This document shows, one piece after another, positions 24,928 to 37,160 of a DNA stretch of 64,000 nucleotides. The stretch lies in contig JAJFZO010000471.1 of NCBI GenBank assembly GCA_021397835.1, positions 28,501 through 92,500 of the forward strand, read 5' to 3'. The translations under genes and the position numbers were made by a program. The notes below the pieces were generated by a model. The model saw only the letters and a list, made by a program, of their open reading frames with translations. It searched no databases and was not told where the DNA came from. Within the stretch, counting starts at the first letter, position 1. The number at the start of each line of letters is the position of its first letter. Origin of the DNA: Moringa oleifera. Taxonomy: Eukaryota > Streptophyta > Magnoliopsida > Brassicales > Moringaceae.

Positions 24928-26868
24928 CATTTCGTTGCCCACGTTGCCCACGTTTTTTCGACCGATGAGGCCTTGGCAGCAGGGGTGTCACGCCTTGCCA
25001 TGGCTGGTCGTGTGGCTTCCTCATTGCTAATGGCCGACGATGATGTCATCGATCGCGGTGCGCAACGAGTCTGCCAAGGTAAGCATGGGCGTCAGGATCC
25101 AGTCCTGCATCCGCCGCCTCGAGGGCCTTCGACGAAGCACTCCGCATGCTCAAAATCACCCCAGCGATTTGGCCATCGCGTAGCATGCATCATCGTTAAC
25201 TTCGCCACCAACACAGTCGAGTTTGTCTAGCCACATCCCAGCTTATTATCCCACGATTTTTCTCATTTCGTTGCCCACGTTTTTCCCACCGATGAGGCCT
25301 TGGCAGCAGGGTCTCACGCCTTGCCCTGGCTGGCCGTGTGGCTCACTCATTGCTAACGGTCGACGATTGTGTCGTCGATAGAGCTGGGCAACGAGTCCTC
25401 CAAGGCAAGCCTGGGCGTCGGGATCCGGCCCCACATCCGTCGCCTCGAGGGCCTGCGACGAAGCACTCTGCATACTCAAAATCCCCCCAGCGATTTGGCC
25501 CTCCCGTAGCATGCATCATCGTTAGCTTCGCCACCAACACAGTCGATTTTGTCTAGTCACATCCCAGCTCATTATCCCACGATTTTTCTCATTTCGTTGC
25601 CCACGTTTTTCCCACCAATGAGGCCTTGGCAGCAGGGGTGTCACGCCTTGCCCAGGCTGGTCGTGTGGCTCACTCATTGCTAATGGCTGACGATGATGTC
25701 ATCGACCGCGGTGCGCAACGAGTCCGCCAAGGCAAGCCTGGGCATCAGGATCCAGTCCTGCATCCGCCGCCTCGAGGGCCTACGACGAAGCACTCTGCAT
25801 GCTCAAAATCACCCCAGCGATTTGGCCCTTGCGTAGCATCCATCATCATTAGCTTCGCTACCCACTCCGTCGAGCTTGTGTAGCCACATCCCAGCTCATT
25901 ATCCCACGATTTTTCCCATTTCGTTGCCCACGTTTTTCCCACCGATGAGGCCTTGGCAGAAAGTGTGTCACGCCTTGCCATGGCTGGCCGTGTGGCTCCC
26001 TCATTGCTAACTACCGATGATCGTCTCGTCGATCGAGCTGCGCAATAAGTCCGCCCAGGCAAGCATGGGCGTCGGGATCCAGCCCCGCATCCGTCGCCTT
26101 GAGGGCCTACGACAAAGCACTCCGCATGCTCAAAATCCCCCCAGCGATTTGGCCCTCGCGTAGCATGCATCATCGTTAGCTTCGCCACCAACACTGTCGA
26201 GTTTGTCTAGCCACATCCCAGCTTATTATCCCACGATTTTTCTCATTTCGTTGCCCACGTTTTGCCCATCGATGAGGCCTTGGCAGCAGGGTCTCACGCA
26301 TTGCCCTGGCTGGCCGTGTGGCTCACTCATTGCTAATGGCCGACGATCGTGTCGTCGATCGCGGTGCACAATGAGTCCGTCGAGGCAAGCCAGGGCGTCG
26401 GGATCCAGCCCCGCATCCGTCGCCTCGAGGGCCTGCGATGAAGCACTCCGCATGCTCAAAATCCCCCCAGCGATTTGGCCCTAGCGTAGCATGCATCATT
26501 GTTAGCTTCGCCGCCCACACTGCCGAGTTTGTCTAGTCACATCCCAGCTCATTATCCCACGATTTTTCTCATTTCATTGCCCACGTTTTCCCACCGATCA
26601 GGCCTTGGCAGCAGGGGTGTCACTCCCTGCCCAGGCTGGCCATGTGGCTCACTCATTGCTAACGATCGACTATTGTGTCATCGATCGCACTGCGCATCGT
26701 GTCCACCAAGGCAAGCCTGGGAGTCGGGATCAAGCCCCGGATCCGTCACCTCGAGAGCATGCGACCAAGCACTCCGCATGCACAAAATCCCCCCAGCGAT
26801 TTGGCCTTCGCGTAGCATGCATCATCGTTAGCTTCGCCACCAACACAGTCGAGTTTGTCTAGCCACAT
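24928..26868. repeat. Higher-order duplication, copy 2 of 18060-20000
   Basis: It matches at an offset of 6868 bp. Its left edge contains a 9-bp tandem duplication, CGTTGCCCACGTTGCCCACG, at about 24937-24956 that the other copy lacks. Confidence 0.9.
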
Positions 26869-28498
26869 CCCTGGTCATTATCCCACGATTTTTCTCATTT
26901 CGTTGCCCACATTTTTCCCACCGATGAGGCCTTCGCAGCAGGGGTGTCACGCCTTGCCATGGCTGGCCATGTGGCTCCCTCATTGCTAACGGCCGACGAT
27001 CGTGTCGTCGATCGAGCTGCGCAACGAGTCCGCCAAGGAAAGCCTGGGTGTCGGGATCCAGCCTCGCATCCGTCGCCTCGAGGGCCTGCGATGAAGCACT
27101 CCGCATGCTCAAAATCCCCGCAGCGATTTGGCGCTAGCGTACCATGCATCATTGTTAGCTTCGCCGGCCACATCGTCGAGTTTGTCTAGCCACATCCCAG
27201 CTCATTATCCCACTATTTTTCTCATGTCGTTTCCCACGTTTTTCCCACCGATGAGGCCTTGGCAGCATAGGTGTCACTCCTTGCACAGGCTGGCCGTGTG
27301 GCTCACTCATTGCTAACTGTCGACGATTGTGTGGTCGATCGCGGTGCGCAACGAGTGCGAATAGGCAAGCCTAGGCATCGGGATGCAGCCCTGCATCCGC
27401 CGCCTCGAGGGCCTGCGACGAAGCACTCCGCATGCTCAAAATCACCCCAGCGATTTGGCCCTCATGTAGTATGCATCATCATTAGGTTCGCCGCCCACAC
27501 CATCGAGCTTTTGTAGCCACATACCAGCTCTTTATGTCACGATTTTTCTCATTTCTTTGCCCATGTTTTTCCCACTGATAAGGCCTTGGCAGCAGGTGTG
27601 TCATGGCTTGCCCAGGCTGGCCATATGGCTCGCTCGCTACTAACGGCCGACGATCGTGTCGTCGATCGCGCTGCACAACGAGTACACCTAGGCAAGCCTA
27701 GGCGTTGGGATCCAGCCTCGCATCCGTCGCCTCGAGGGCCTACGACAAAGCACTCCGCATGCTCAAAATCCCCCCAGCGATTTGGCCCTCGCATCGCATG
27801 CATCATCATTAGCTTCGCCGCCCACACCGTCGAGCTTGTCTAGCCACATCCTAGCTTATTATCCCGCGATTTTTCTCATTTCGTTGCCCACGTTTTTCCT
27901 ACTGATGAGGCTTTGGCAGCAGGTGTGTCACGCCTTGCCCATGCTGGCCATATGGCTCTCTCATTGCTAATGGTCGACGATCATGTCGTCGATCGCGCTG
28001 CGGAACGAGTCCGTCAAGGCATGCCTGGGCGTCGGGATCTAACCCTGCATCCACTGCCTCGAGGGCCTGCGACGAAGCACTCCGCATGCTCAAAACCCCC
28101 AAGTGATTTGGCCCTCGAGTAGCATGCATGATCGTTAGCTTTGCCGCCTACACCGTCGAGTTTGTCTAGCCACATCCGAGCTCATTATCTCACGATTTTT
28201 CTCATTTCGCTGCCCACGTTTTTCCCACCAATGAGGCCTTGGCAGCAGGGCTGTCACACCTTGCCCAGGTTGGCCATGTGCCTCCCTCATTGCTAACGGC
28301 CGGTGATCGTGTCGTCGATCGCGCTGCGTAACGATTTCGCCAAGGCAAGCCTGGGCGTCGGGATCCAGCCCCGCATCCACCCCCTCGACGGCCTGCGACG
28401 AAGCTCTCCGCATGCTCAAAATCACCCCAGCGATTTGGCCCTCGTGTAGTATGCATCATAATTAGGTTCGTCGCCCACACCATCGAGCTTTTGCAGCC

Positions 28499-28734
28499 AT
28501 ATCCTAGCTCGTTATCTCACGATTTTTCTCATTCCGTTGAACACGTGTCGTCGATCGAGTTGCGCAACGAGTCCGCTAAGGCAAGCCTAGGCATCGGGAT
28601 GCAGCCCTGCATCCATCGCCTCGAGGGCCTGCGACGAAGCACTCCGCATGCTCAAAATCACCCCAGCGATTTGGCCCTTGTGTAGTATGCATCATCATTA
28701 GGTTCGCCGCCCACACCGTCGAGTTTTTATAGCC
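28499..28734. repeat. Truncated 236-bp monomer with about 90 bp deleted
   Basis: After CATTCCGTTGAACACGT the sequence goes directly to GTCGTCGATCGAG. The second half of the T-rich block, GATGAGGCCTTGG, the TGTCACGCC block and the start of the dyad are all missing. The period falls to 236 bp. I see this deletion once only. Confidence 0.9.
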
Positions 28735-31700
28735 ACATCCCAGCTCATTATCCCACGATTTTTCTCATTTCGTTGCCCATGTTTTTCCCACCGATGAGGC
28801 CTTGGTAGCAGGGGTGTCACGCCTTGCCATGGCTGGCCGTGTGGCTCCTTAATTGCTAACGGTCGACGATCGTGTCGTCGATCGTGCTGTGCAACGAGTC
28901 CGCCAAGGAATGCCTAGGCGTCGGGATCCAGCCCTACATCCACCGCCTCGAGGGCGTGCGATGAAGCACTCCGCATACTCAAAACCCCCTAGTGATTTGG
29001 CCCTCGAGTAGCATGCATCATCGTTAGCTTCGCCGCCTACACCGTCGAGTTTGTCTAGCCACATCCGAGCTCATTATCCCACGATTTTTCTCATTTTGCT
29101 GCCCACGTTTTTCCCACCGATTAGACCTTGGCAGCGGGGGTGTCACGCCTTGCCTAGGCTGGCCATGTGCCTCCCTCATTGCTAACAGCCGACGATCGTG
29201 TCGTTGATCGCGTTGCGCAACGAGTTCGCCAAGGCAAGCTTGGGAGTAGCGATCCAGCCCCGTATCCTCAACCTCGAGGGCCTGCGACGAAGCACTCTGC
29301 ATTCTAAAAATCCCCCCCCAGCAATTTGGCCCTCGCGTAGTATGCATCTTCGTTAGCTTCGCCACCAACACAGTCGAGTTTGTCTAGCCACATCCCTGGT
29401 CATTATCCCACGATTTTTCTCATTTTGTTGCCCACGTTTTTCCCACCGATGAGGCCTTCGCAGCAGGGGTGTCACGCCTTGCCATGGCTGGCCGTGTGGC
29501 TCCCTCATTGCTAACGGGCGACGATCGTGTCATCGATCGAGCTGCGCAATGAGTCCGCCAAGGCAAGAATGGGCGTCGGGATCCAGCCCCGCATCCGTCG
29601 CCTCGAGGGCCTGCGATGAAGCACTCCGCATGCTCAAAATCCCCCCAGCGATTTGGCCCTCGCGTAGCATGCATCATCGTTAGCTTCGCCACCAACACAG
29701 TCGAGTTTGTCTAGCCACATCCGAGCTCATTATCCCACGATTTTTCTCATTTCGTTGCCCACGTTTTTCCCACCGATGAGGCCTTGGCAGCAGAGGTGTC
29801 ATGCCTTGCCCAGGCTGGCCGTGTGGCTCACTCATTGCTAACAACCAACGATCGTGTCGTCGATCGCACTGCGCATCGTGTCCACCAAGGCAAGCCTGGG
29901 CGTCGTGTTCAAGCCCCGCATCCGTCGCCTAGAGAGCCTAAGACCAAGCACTCCGCATGCTCAAAATCCCCCCAGCGATTTGGCCCTCGCGTGGTGTGCA
30001 TCATCGTTAGCTTCGCCACCAATACAGTCGAGTTTGTGTAGCCACATCCCTGGTCATTATCCCACGATTTTTCTCATTTCGTTGCCCACGTTTTTCCCAC
30101 CGATGAGGCCTTCGCAGCAGGGGTGTCACGCCTTGCCATGGCTGGCCGTGTGGCTCACTTATTGCTAACGGCCGACAATCCTGTCGTCGATCGCACTGCG
30201 CAATGAGTCCGCCAAGGAAAGCCTGGGCGTCGGGATCCAGCCCCGCATCCGCCACCCCGAGGGCCCGCGACGAAGCACTCTGCATGCTCAAAATCCCCAC
30301 AGCGATTTGGCCTTCGCGTAACATGCATCATTATTAGCTTCGCGGCCCACACCGTCGAGTTTGTCTAGCCACATCCGAGATCATTATCCCACGATATTTT
30401 TCATCTCGTTGCCCACGTTTTTCCCACCGATGAGGCCTTCGCAGCAGGGGTGTCACGCCTTGCCATGGCTGGCCGTGTGGCTCACTCATTGCTAACGGCC
30501 GACGATCGTGTCGTCGATCGCACTGCGCAAGGAGTCCGCCAAGGCAAGTCTGGGAGTCGGGATCCAGCCCCGCATCCACCACCTCGAGGGCCTGCGATGA
30601 AGCACTCTGCATGCTCAAAATCCCCCAAGCGATTTGGCCTTCGTGTAGCATGCATCATCATTAGCTTCGCGACCCATACCGTCGAGTTTGTCTAGCCACA
30701 TCCCAGCTCATTATCCCATGATTTTTCTCATTTCGTTGCCCACGTTTTTCCCACCGATGAGGCCTTGGCAGCAGGGGTGTCACGCCTTGCCATGGCTGGT
30801 CATGTGGCTCCCTCATTGCTAACGGCCGACGATCGTGTCATCGATCGCGCTGCGTAACGAGTCCGCCTAGGCAAGCCTGGGCGTCGTGATCCAGCCCCGC
30901 ATTCGTCGCCTCGAGAGCCTGAGATCAAGCACTCCGCATGCTCAAAATCCCCCCAGCGATTTGGCCGTCGCGCAGTATGGATCATCGTTAGCTTCGCCAC
31001 CAACACAGTCGAGTTTGTCTAGCCACATCCCTGGTCATTATCCCACGATTTTTCTCATTTCGTTGCCCACATTTTTCCCACCGATGAGGCCTTCGCAGCA
31101 GGGGTGTCACGGCTTACCATGGTTGGCCGTGTGGCTCCCTCATTGCTAACGGCCGACGATCGTGTTGTCGATCGAGCTGCGCAACGAGTCCGCCAAGGCA
31201 AGCCTGGGTGTCGAGATCCAGCCTCGCATCCGTCGCCTTAAGGGCTTGCGACGAAGCAATCCGCATGCTCAAAATCCCCCCAGCGATTTGGCCCTAGCGT
31301 AACATGCATCTTTCTTAGCTTCGCCGCCCACACCGTCGAGTTTGTCTAGCCACATCCCAGCTCATTATCCCACGATTCTTCTCATCTCGTTGCCCACGTT
31401 TTTTCAACCGATATGGCCTCGGCAGCAAAGGTGTCACTCCTTGCCTAGGCTGGCCGTGTGGCTTACTCATTGCTAACGGCCAACGATCGTGTGGTCGATC
31501 GCGGTACGCAACGAGTCCGAATAGGCAAGCCTAGGCATCGGGATGCAGCCCTGCATCCGCCGCCTTGAGGGCTTGCGACGAAGCACTCCGCATGCTCAAA
31601 ATCACCCCAGCGATTTGGCCCTCGTGTAGTATGCATCTTCATTAGGTTCGCCGCCCACACCGTCGAGCTTTTGTAGCCACATCCTAGCTCATTATGTCAC

Positions 31701-32002
31701 AATTTTTCTCATTTCGTTGCCCACGTTTTTCCCACCGATAAGGCCTTGGCAGCAGGTGTGTCATGCCTTGCCCAGGCTGGCCATATGGCTCGCTCGTTGC
31801 TAACGGTCGACGATCGTGTCATTGATAGCGCTGCGCAACGAGTCCGCCTAGGAAAGCCTGGGCATCGGGATCCAGCCCCGCATCCGTCGCCTCGAGGGCC
31901 TGCGACGAAGCACTCCGCATGCTCAAAATCCCCCCAGCGATTTGGCCCTCGCGTAGCATGCATCATCATTAGCTTTGCGGCCCACACTGTCGAGTTTGTC
32001 TA

Positions 32003-33280
32003 GCCACATCCCAGCTCATTATCCCACGATTTTTCTCATTTCGTTGCCCATGTTTTTCCCTGGTAGCAGGGGTGTCACGCCTTGCCATGGTTGGCTGTGT
32101 GGCTCCCTCATTGCTAACGGCCGACGATCGTGTCTTTGATCATGCTGTGGAACGAGTCCGCCAAGGGATGCCTGGGTGTCGGGATCCAGCCCTGCATCCA
32201 CCGCCTCGAGGGCCTGCGATGAAGCACTCCGCATGCTCAAAACCCCCCAGTGATTTGGCCCTCGAGTAGCTTGCATCATCGTTAGCTTCACCGCCTACAC
32301 CGTCGAGTCTGTCTAGCCACATCCGAGCTCATTATCCCACGATTTTTCTCATTTCGCTGCCCACATTTTTCCCACCAATGAGACCTTGGCAGTGGGGGTG
32401 TCATGCCTTGCCCAGGCTGGCCATGTGCCTCCCTCATTGCTAACGGCCGACGATCGTGTCGTCGATCGCGTTGCGCAACGAGTCTGCCTAGGCAAGATTG
32501 GGCGTCGGGATCCAGCCCCGCATCCGCCACCTCGACGGCCTACGACGAAGCATTCCGTAATCTGAAAATCACCCCAGCGATTTGGCCCTCGCGTAGCATG
32601 CATCATCATTACCTTCACGGCCCACACCGTCAAGTTTGTTTAGGCACATCCCAGCTCATTATCCCACGATTTTTCTCATTTCGTTGCCCACGTTTTTCCC
32701 ACCGATGAGGCCTTGGCAGCAGGGGTGTCACTCCTTGCCCAGGCTGGCCGTGTGGCTCACTCATTGCTAACGGCCGACGATCATGTGGTCGATCGCGGTG
32801 CACAACGAGTCTGAATAGGCAAGCCTAGGCATCGGGATGCAGCCTTGCATCCGCCGCCTTGAGGGCCTGCGACAAAGCACTCCGCATGCTCAAAATCACC
32901 CCAGCAATTTGGCCCTCGCGTAGCATGCATCATCATTAGCTTTGCGGCCCACACTGTCGAGTTTGTCTAGCCACATCCCAGCTCATTATCCCACGATTTT
33001 TCTCATTTCGTTGCCCATGTTTTTCCCTGGTAGCAGGGGTGTCACGCCTTGCCATGGTTGGCTGTGTGGCTCCCTCATTGCTAACGGCCGACGATCGTGT
33101 CGTTGATCGTGCTGTGGAACGAGTCCGCCAAGGCATGCTAGGCGTCGGGATCCAGCCCTGCATCCACCGCCTCGAGGGCCTGCGATGAAGCACTCCGCAT
33201 GCTCAAAACCCCCCAGTGATTTGGCCCTCGAGTAGCATGCATCATCGTTAGCTTCGCCGCCTACACCGTTGAGTTTGTCC
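32003..33280. repeat. Trimeric higher-order repeat marked by a 13-bp deletion (offset 967 bp)
   Basis: At 32058 and 33025 the sequence reads TTTTTCCCTGG and lacks the 13 bases that normally spell ACCGATGAGGCCT. Both are followed by TAGCAGGGGTGTC and GTGCTGTGGAACGAG or its near variant. The repeat is three monomers long, less the deletion. A relative with TTTTTCCCTGCCAGCAGG lies at about 34640. Confidence 0.8.
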
Positions 33281-34906
33281 AGCCACATCCGAGCTCATTA
33301 TCCCATAATTCTTCTCATTTTGCTGCCCACGTTTTTCCCACCGATGAGACCTTGGCAGCGGGGGTGTCACTCCTTGCCCAGGCTGGCCATGTGCCTCCCT
33401 CATAGCTAACGGCCGATGATCGTGTCGTCGATCGTGTTGCGTAACGTGTACGCCAAGGCAAGCTTGGGCGTAGCGATCCAGCCCCATATCCTCAACCTCG
33501 AGGGCCTGCGACGAAGCACTCCGCATTCTAAAAATCCCCCCAGCGATTTGGCCATCACATAGCATGCATCATCATTAGCTTCGCAACCCACACCATCAAG
33601 TTTGTCTAGCCACATTGCAGCTCATTATCCTACGATTTTTCTCATTTCGTTGCCCACGTTTTTCCCACCGATGAGGCCTTGGCAGCAGGGGTGTCACGCC
33701 TTGCCATGGCTGGCCGTGTGGCTCCGTCATTGCTAACGACCGACGATCGTGTTGTCGATCGCGCTGCACAACGAGTCCGCCTAGGCAAGATTGGGCGTCA
33801 GGATCCAGCCCCGCATCCGCCACCTCGACGGCCTGCGACTAAGCATTCCGCTTGCTGAAAATCACCCCAGCGATTTGGCCCTCGCGTAGCATGCATCATC
33901 ATTAGCTTCGCGGCCCAGACCGTCGAGTTTGTTTAGGCACCTCCCAGCTCATTATCCCACGATTTTTCTCATTTCGTTGCCCACGTTTTTCCCACCGATC
34001 AGGCCTTGGCAGCAGGGGTGTCACTCCTTGCCCAGACTGGTCGTGTGGCTCACTCATTGCTGACGGTCGACGATCGTGTGGTCGATCGCGGTGCACAGCC
34101 AGTCCGAATAGGCAAGCCTAGGCATCGGGATGCAGCCCTGCATCCGCAGCCTTGAGGGCCTGCGATGAAGCACTCCGCATGCTCAAAATCACCCCAGCGA
34201 TTTGGCCCTCGCGTACCATGCATCATCATTAGCTTCACGGCCCACACCGTCGAGTTTGTCTAGCCACATCCTAGCTCATTATCCCACGATTTTTCTCATT
34301 TCGTTGCCCACGTTTTTCCCACCGATGAGGCCTTGGCAGCAAGGGTGTCACGCCTTGCCATGGCTGGCCTTGTGGCTCCCTCATTGCTAACGGCCGATGA
34401 TCGTGTCGTCGATCGCGTTGCGCAACGAGTCCGCTTAGGTAGGATTGCGTGTCGGGATCCAGCCCCGCATCCGCCACCTCGACGGCCTGCGACTAAGCAC
34501 TCCGCATGCTAAAAATCACCCCAGCGATTTGGCCCTCGTGTAGCATGCATCATCATTAGCTTCGCCGCCCATACCGTCGAGCTTATGTAGCCACATCCCT
34601 GCTTATTATCCCATGATTTTTCTCATTTCGTTGCCCACGTTTTTCCCTGCCAGCAGGGGTGTCACGCCTTGCCTAAGTTGGCCATATGGCTCTCTCATTG
34701 CTAACGGCCGACGATCGTGTCGTCGATCACACTGCGCATTGAGTCCACCAAGGCAAGCTTGGGCGTCAGGATGCAGCCCCGCATCTGTTGCCTCGAAGGC
34801 CTGCGACGAAGCACTCCGCATGCTCAAAATTCCCCTAGCGATTTGGCCCTCGCGTAGCATGCATCATCGTTAGCTTCGCCACCAACACAGTCGAGTTTGT
34901 CTAGCC

Positions 34907-35222
34907 ACTTTCCAGCTTTTTATCCCACGATTTTTCTCATTTCGTTGCCCACGTTTTTCCCACCGATGAGGCCTTGGCAGCAGGTGTGTCACGCCTTGCC
35001 CCAGCTGGCCATATTGCTCGCTTATTGTTAACGGCCGATGATCGTGTCGTCGATCTTGCTGTGCAACGAGTTCTCCAAGGCAAGGCTGGGCGTCAGGATC
35101 TAGCCCCGCGTCCACCCTGCGACGAAGCACTCCGCATGCTCAAAATCCCCCCAGCGATTTGGCCCTCGTGTAGCATGCATCATCATTAGCTTCGCCACCC
35201 ACACCGTCGAGCTTGTGTAGCC
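34907..35222. repeat. 11-bp-deleted monomer subfamily, first copy
   Basis: The sequence reads TCCACCCTGCGACGAAG, where full monomers have 11 more bases that include the CTCGAG site. The monomer is 316 bp. Further copies of the join lie near 35754, 37051, 39285, 39601, 40899, 41869, 43819 and 47712, all within zone III. They also share GATCACGCTGCGCAA or a near variant and GAGTCCTCCAAGG. Confidence 0.88.
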
Positions 35223-35512
35223 ACATCCCAGATCATTATCCCACGATTTTTCTCATTTCGTTGCCCACGTTTTTCCCACTGATGAGGCCTTCGCAGCAGG
35301 GGTGTCACGCCTTGCCATGGCTGGCCGTGTGGCTCCCTCATTGCTAACGGCCGACGATCGTGTCGTCGTTCGCGCTGCGCAACGAGTCCGCCAAGATAAG
35401 CCTGGGCGTCAGGATCCAGCCCCGCATCCGCCACCTCGACGGCCTGCGACGAAGCACTACGCATGCTAAAAATCACCCCAGCGATTTGGCCCTTGCATAG
35501 CATGTATCATCA

Positions 35513-37033
35513 TTAACTTCGCCGCCCACACCGTCGAGCTTGTGTAGCCACATCCCAGCTTATTATCCCATGATTTTTCTCATTTCGTTGCCCACGTTTT
35601 TCCCACCGATGAGGCCTTGGCAACAGGTGTGTCACGCCTTGCCCAAGCTGGCCATATGGCTCGCTTATTGCTAACGACCGATAATCGTGTTGTCGATCAC
35701 GCTGCGCAACGAGTCCTCCAAGGCAAGCCTGGGCGTCGGGATCTAGCCCCAAATCCACCCTGCGACGAAGCACTACGCATGCTCAAAATCCCCCCAGCGA
35801 TTTGACCCTCGTGTAGCATGCATCATCATTATCTTCGCCACCCACACCGTCGAGCTTGTGTAGCCACATCCCAGCTTATTATCCCACGATTTTTCTCATT
35901 TCGTTGCCCACGTTTTTCCCACTGATGAGGCCATGGCAACAGGGGTGTCACGCCTTGCCCAGGCTGGACATATGGCTCGCTCATTGTTAACGGCCGACGA
36001 TCGTGTCGTCGATCGCACTGCGCATCGAGTCCACCAAGGCAAGCCTGGGCGTCAGGATCCAGCCCCGCATCCATCGCCTCGAGGGCCTGCGATGAAGCAC
36101 TCCGCATTCTAAAAATCCCCCCAGCGATTTGGCCCTCGCGTAGCATGCATCATCATTAGCTTCGCAACCCACACCGTCGAGTTTGTCTAGCCACATCCCA
36201 GCTCATTATCCCACGATTTTTCTCATTTCGTTGCCCACGTTTTTCCCACCAATGAGGCCTTGACAGCAGGGGTGTCACGCCTTGCCATGGCTGGCCGTGT
36301 GGCTCCCTCATTGCTAACGGCCGACGATCGTGTCGTCGATCGCGCTGCACAACGAGTTCCTTGAGGCAAGATTGGGCGTCGGGATCCAGCCCCGCATCCG
36401 CCACCTCGACGGCCTGCGACGAAGCATTCCGCATGCTGAAAATCACCCCAGCGATTTGGCCCTCGCGTAACATGCATCATCATTAGCTTCGCGGCCCACA
36501 CCGTCGAGTTTGTCTAGCCACATCCCAGCTCATTATCCCACGATTTTTCTCATTTCGTTGCCAACGTTTTTCCCACCGATGAGGCCTTGGCAGCAGGGGT
36601 GTCACGCCTTGCCATGGCTGGCCGTGTGGCTCCCTCATTGCTAACGGCCGACGATTATGTCATCGTTCGCGCTGTGCAACGAGTCCGCCAAGGCAAGCCT
36701 GGGCGTCAGGATCCAGCCCCGCATCCGCCACCTCGACGGTCTGCGACGAAGGACTCCGCATGCTAAAAATCACCCCAGCGATTTGGCCCTCGCATAGCAT
36801 GCATCATCATTAGCTTCGCCGCCCACACCGTCGAGCTTGTGTAGCCACATCCCAGCTTATTCTCCCATGATTTTTCTCATTTCGTTGCCCACGTTTTTCC
36901 CACCGATGAGGCCTTGGCAGCAGGTGTGTCACGCCTTGCCCAAGCTGGCCATATGGCTCGCTTACTGCTAACGGCCGATGATCGTGTCGTCGATCACGCT
37001 GCGCAATGAGTCCTCCAAGGCAAGCCTGGGCGT
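35513..37033. repeat. Higher-order duplication, copy 1 (offset 6114 bp)
   Basis: It matches 41627-43147. Shared states include the 11-bp-deleted AATCCACCCTGCG monomer, GGCCATGGCAACAGG, GCTGGACATATGG, TTGACAGCAGGGG and GATTATGTCATCGTTCGC. To its left, 34870-35500 matches 40657-41287 at 5787 bp, one monomer less. Confidence 0.9.
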
Positions 37034-37160
37034 CGGGATCCAGCCCCGCGTCCACCCTGCGACGAAGCACTCCGCATGCTCAAAATCCCCCGAGCGATTT
37101 GGCCCTCGTGTAGCATGCATCATCATTAGCTTCGCCACCCACACCGTTGAGCTTGTGTAG
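36522..37160. repeat. Two-monomer block present three times in zone III
   Basis: The marker ATTATGTCATCGTTCGC is found at about 36654, 38888 and 42768. The block 36522-37160 matches 38756-39394 at 2234 bp and, in its first part, 42636-43147 at 6114 bp. Confidence 0.87.

Larger units (their letters stand above)
16000..34000. repeat. Array zone II: mostly 327-bp monomers
   Basis: Most monomers carry CAGGGGTGTCAC (one more G than zone I), CCATGGCTGG and GTGTGGCTCCCTC, often with CCACCAACACAGTCGAG at the end. A GATGATGTCATCGATCG class (near 17.85, 18.17, 18.82, 21.77, 22.09, 23.72, 24.38, 25.04 and 25.69 kb) and a GAATAGG class (near 27.36, 31.53, 32.81 and 34.11 kb) are mixed in. The edges are gradual. 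Confidence 0.65.
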
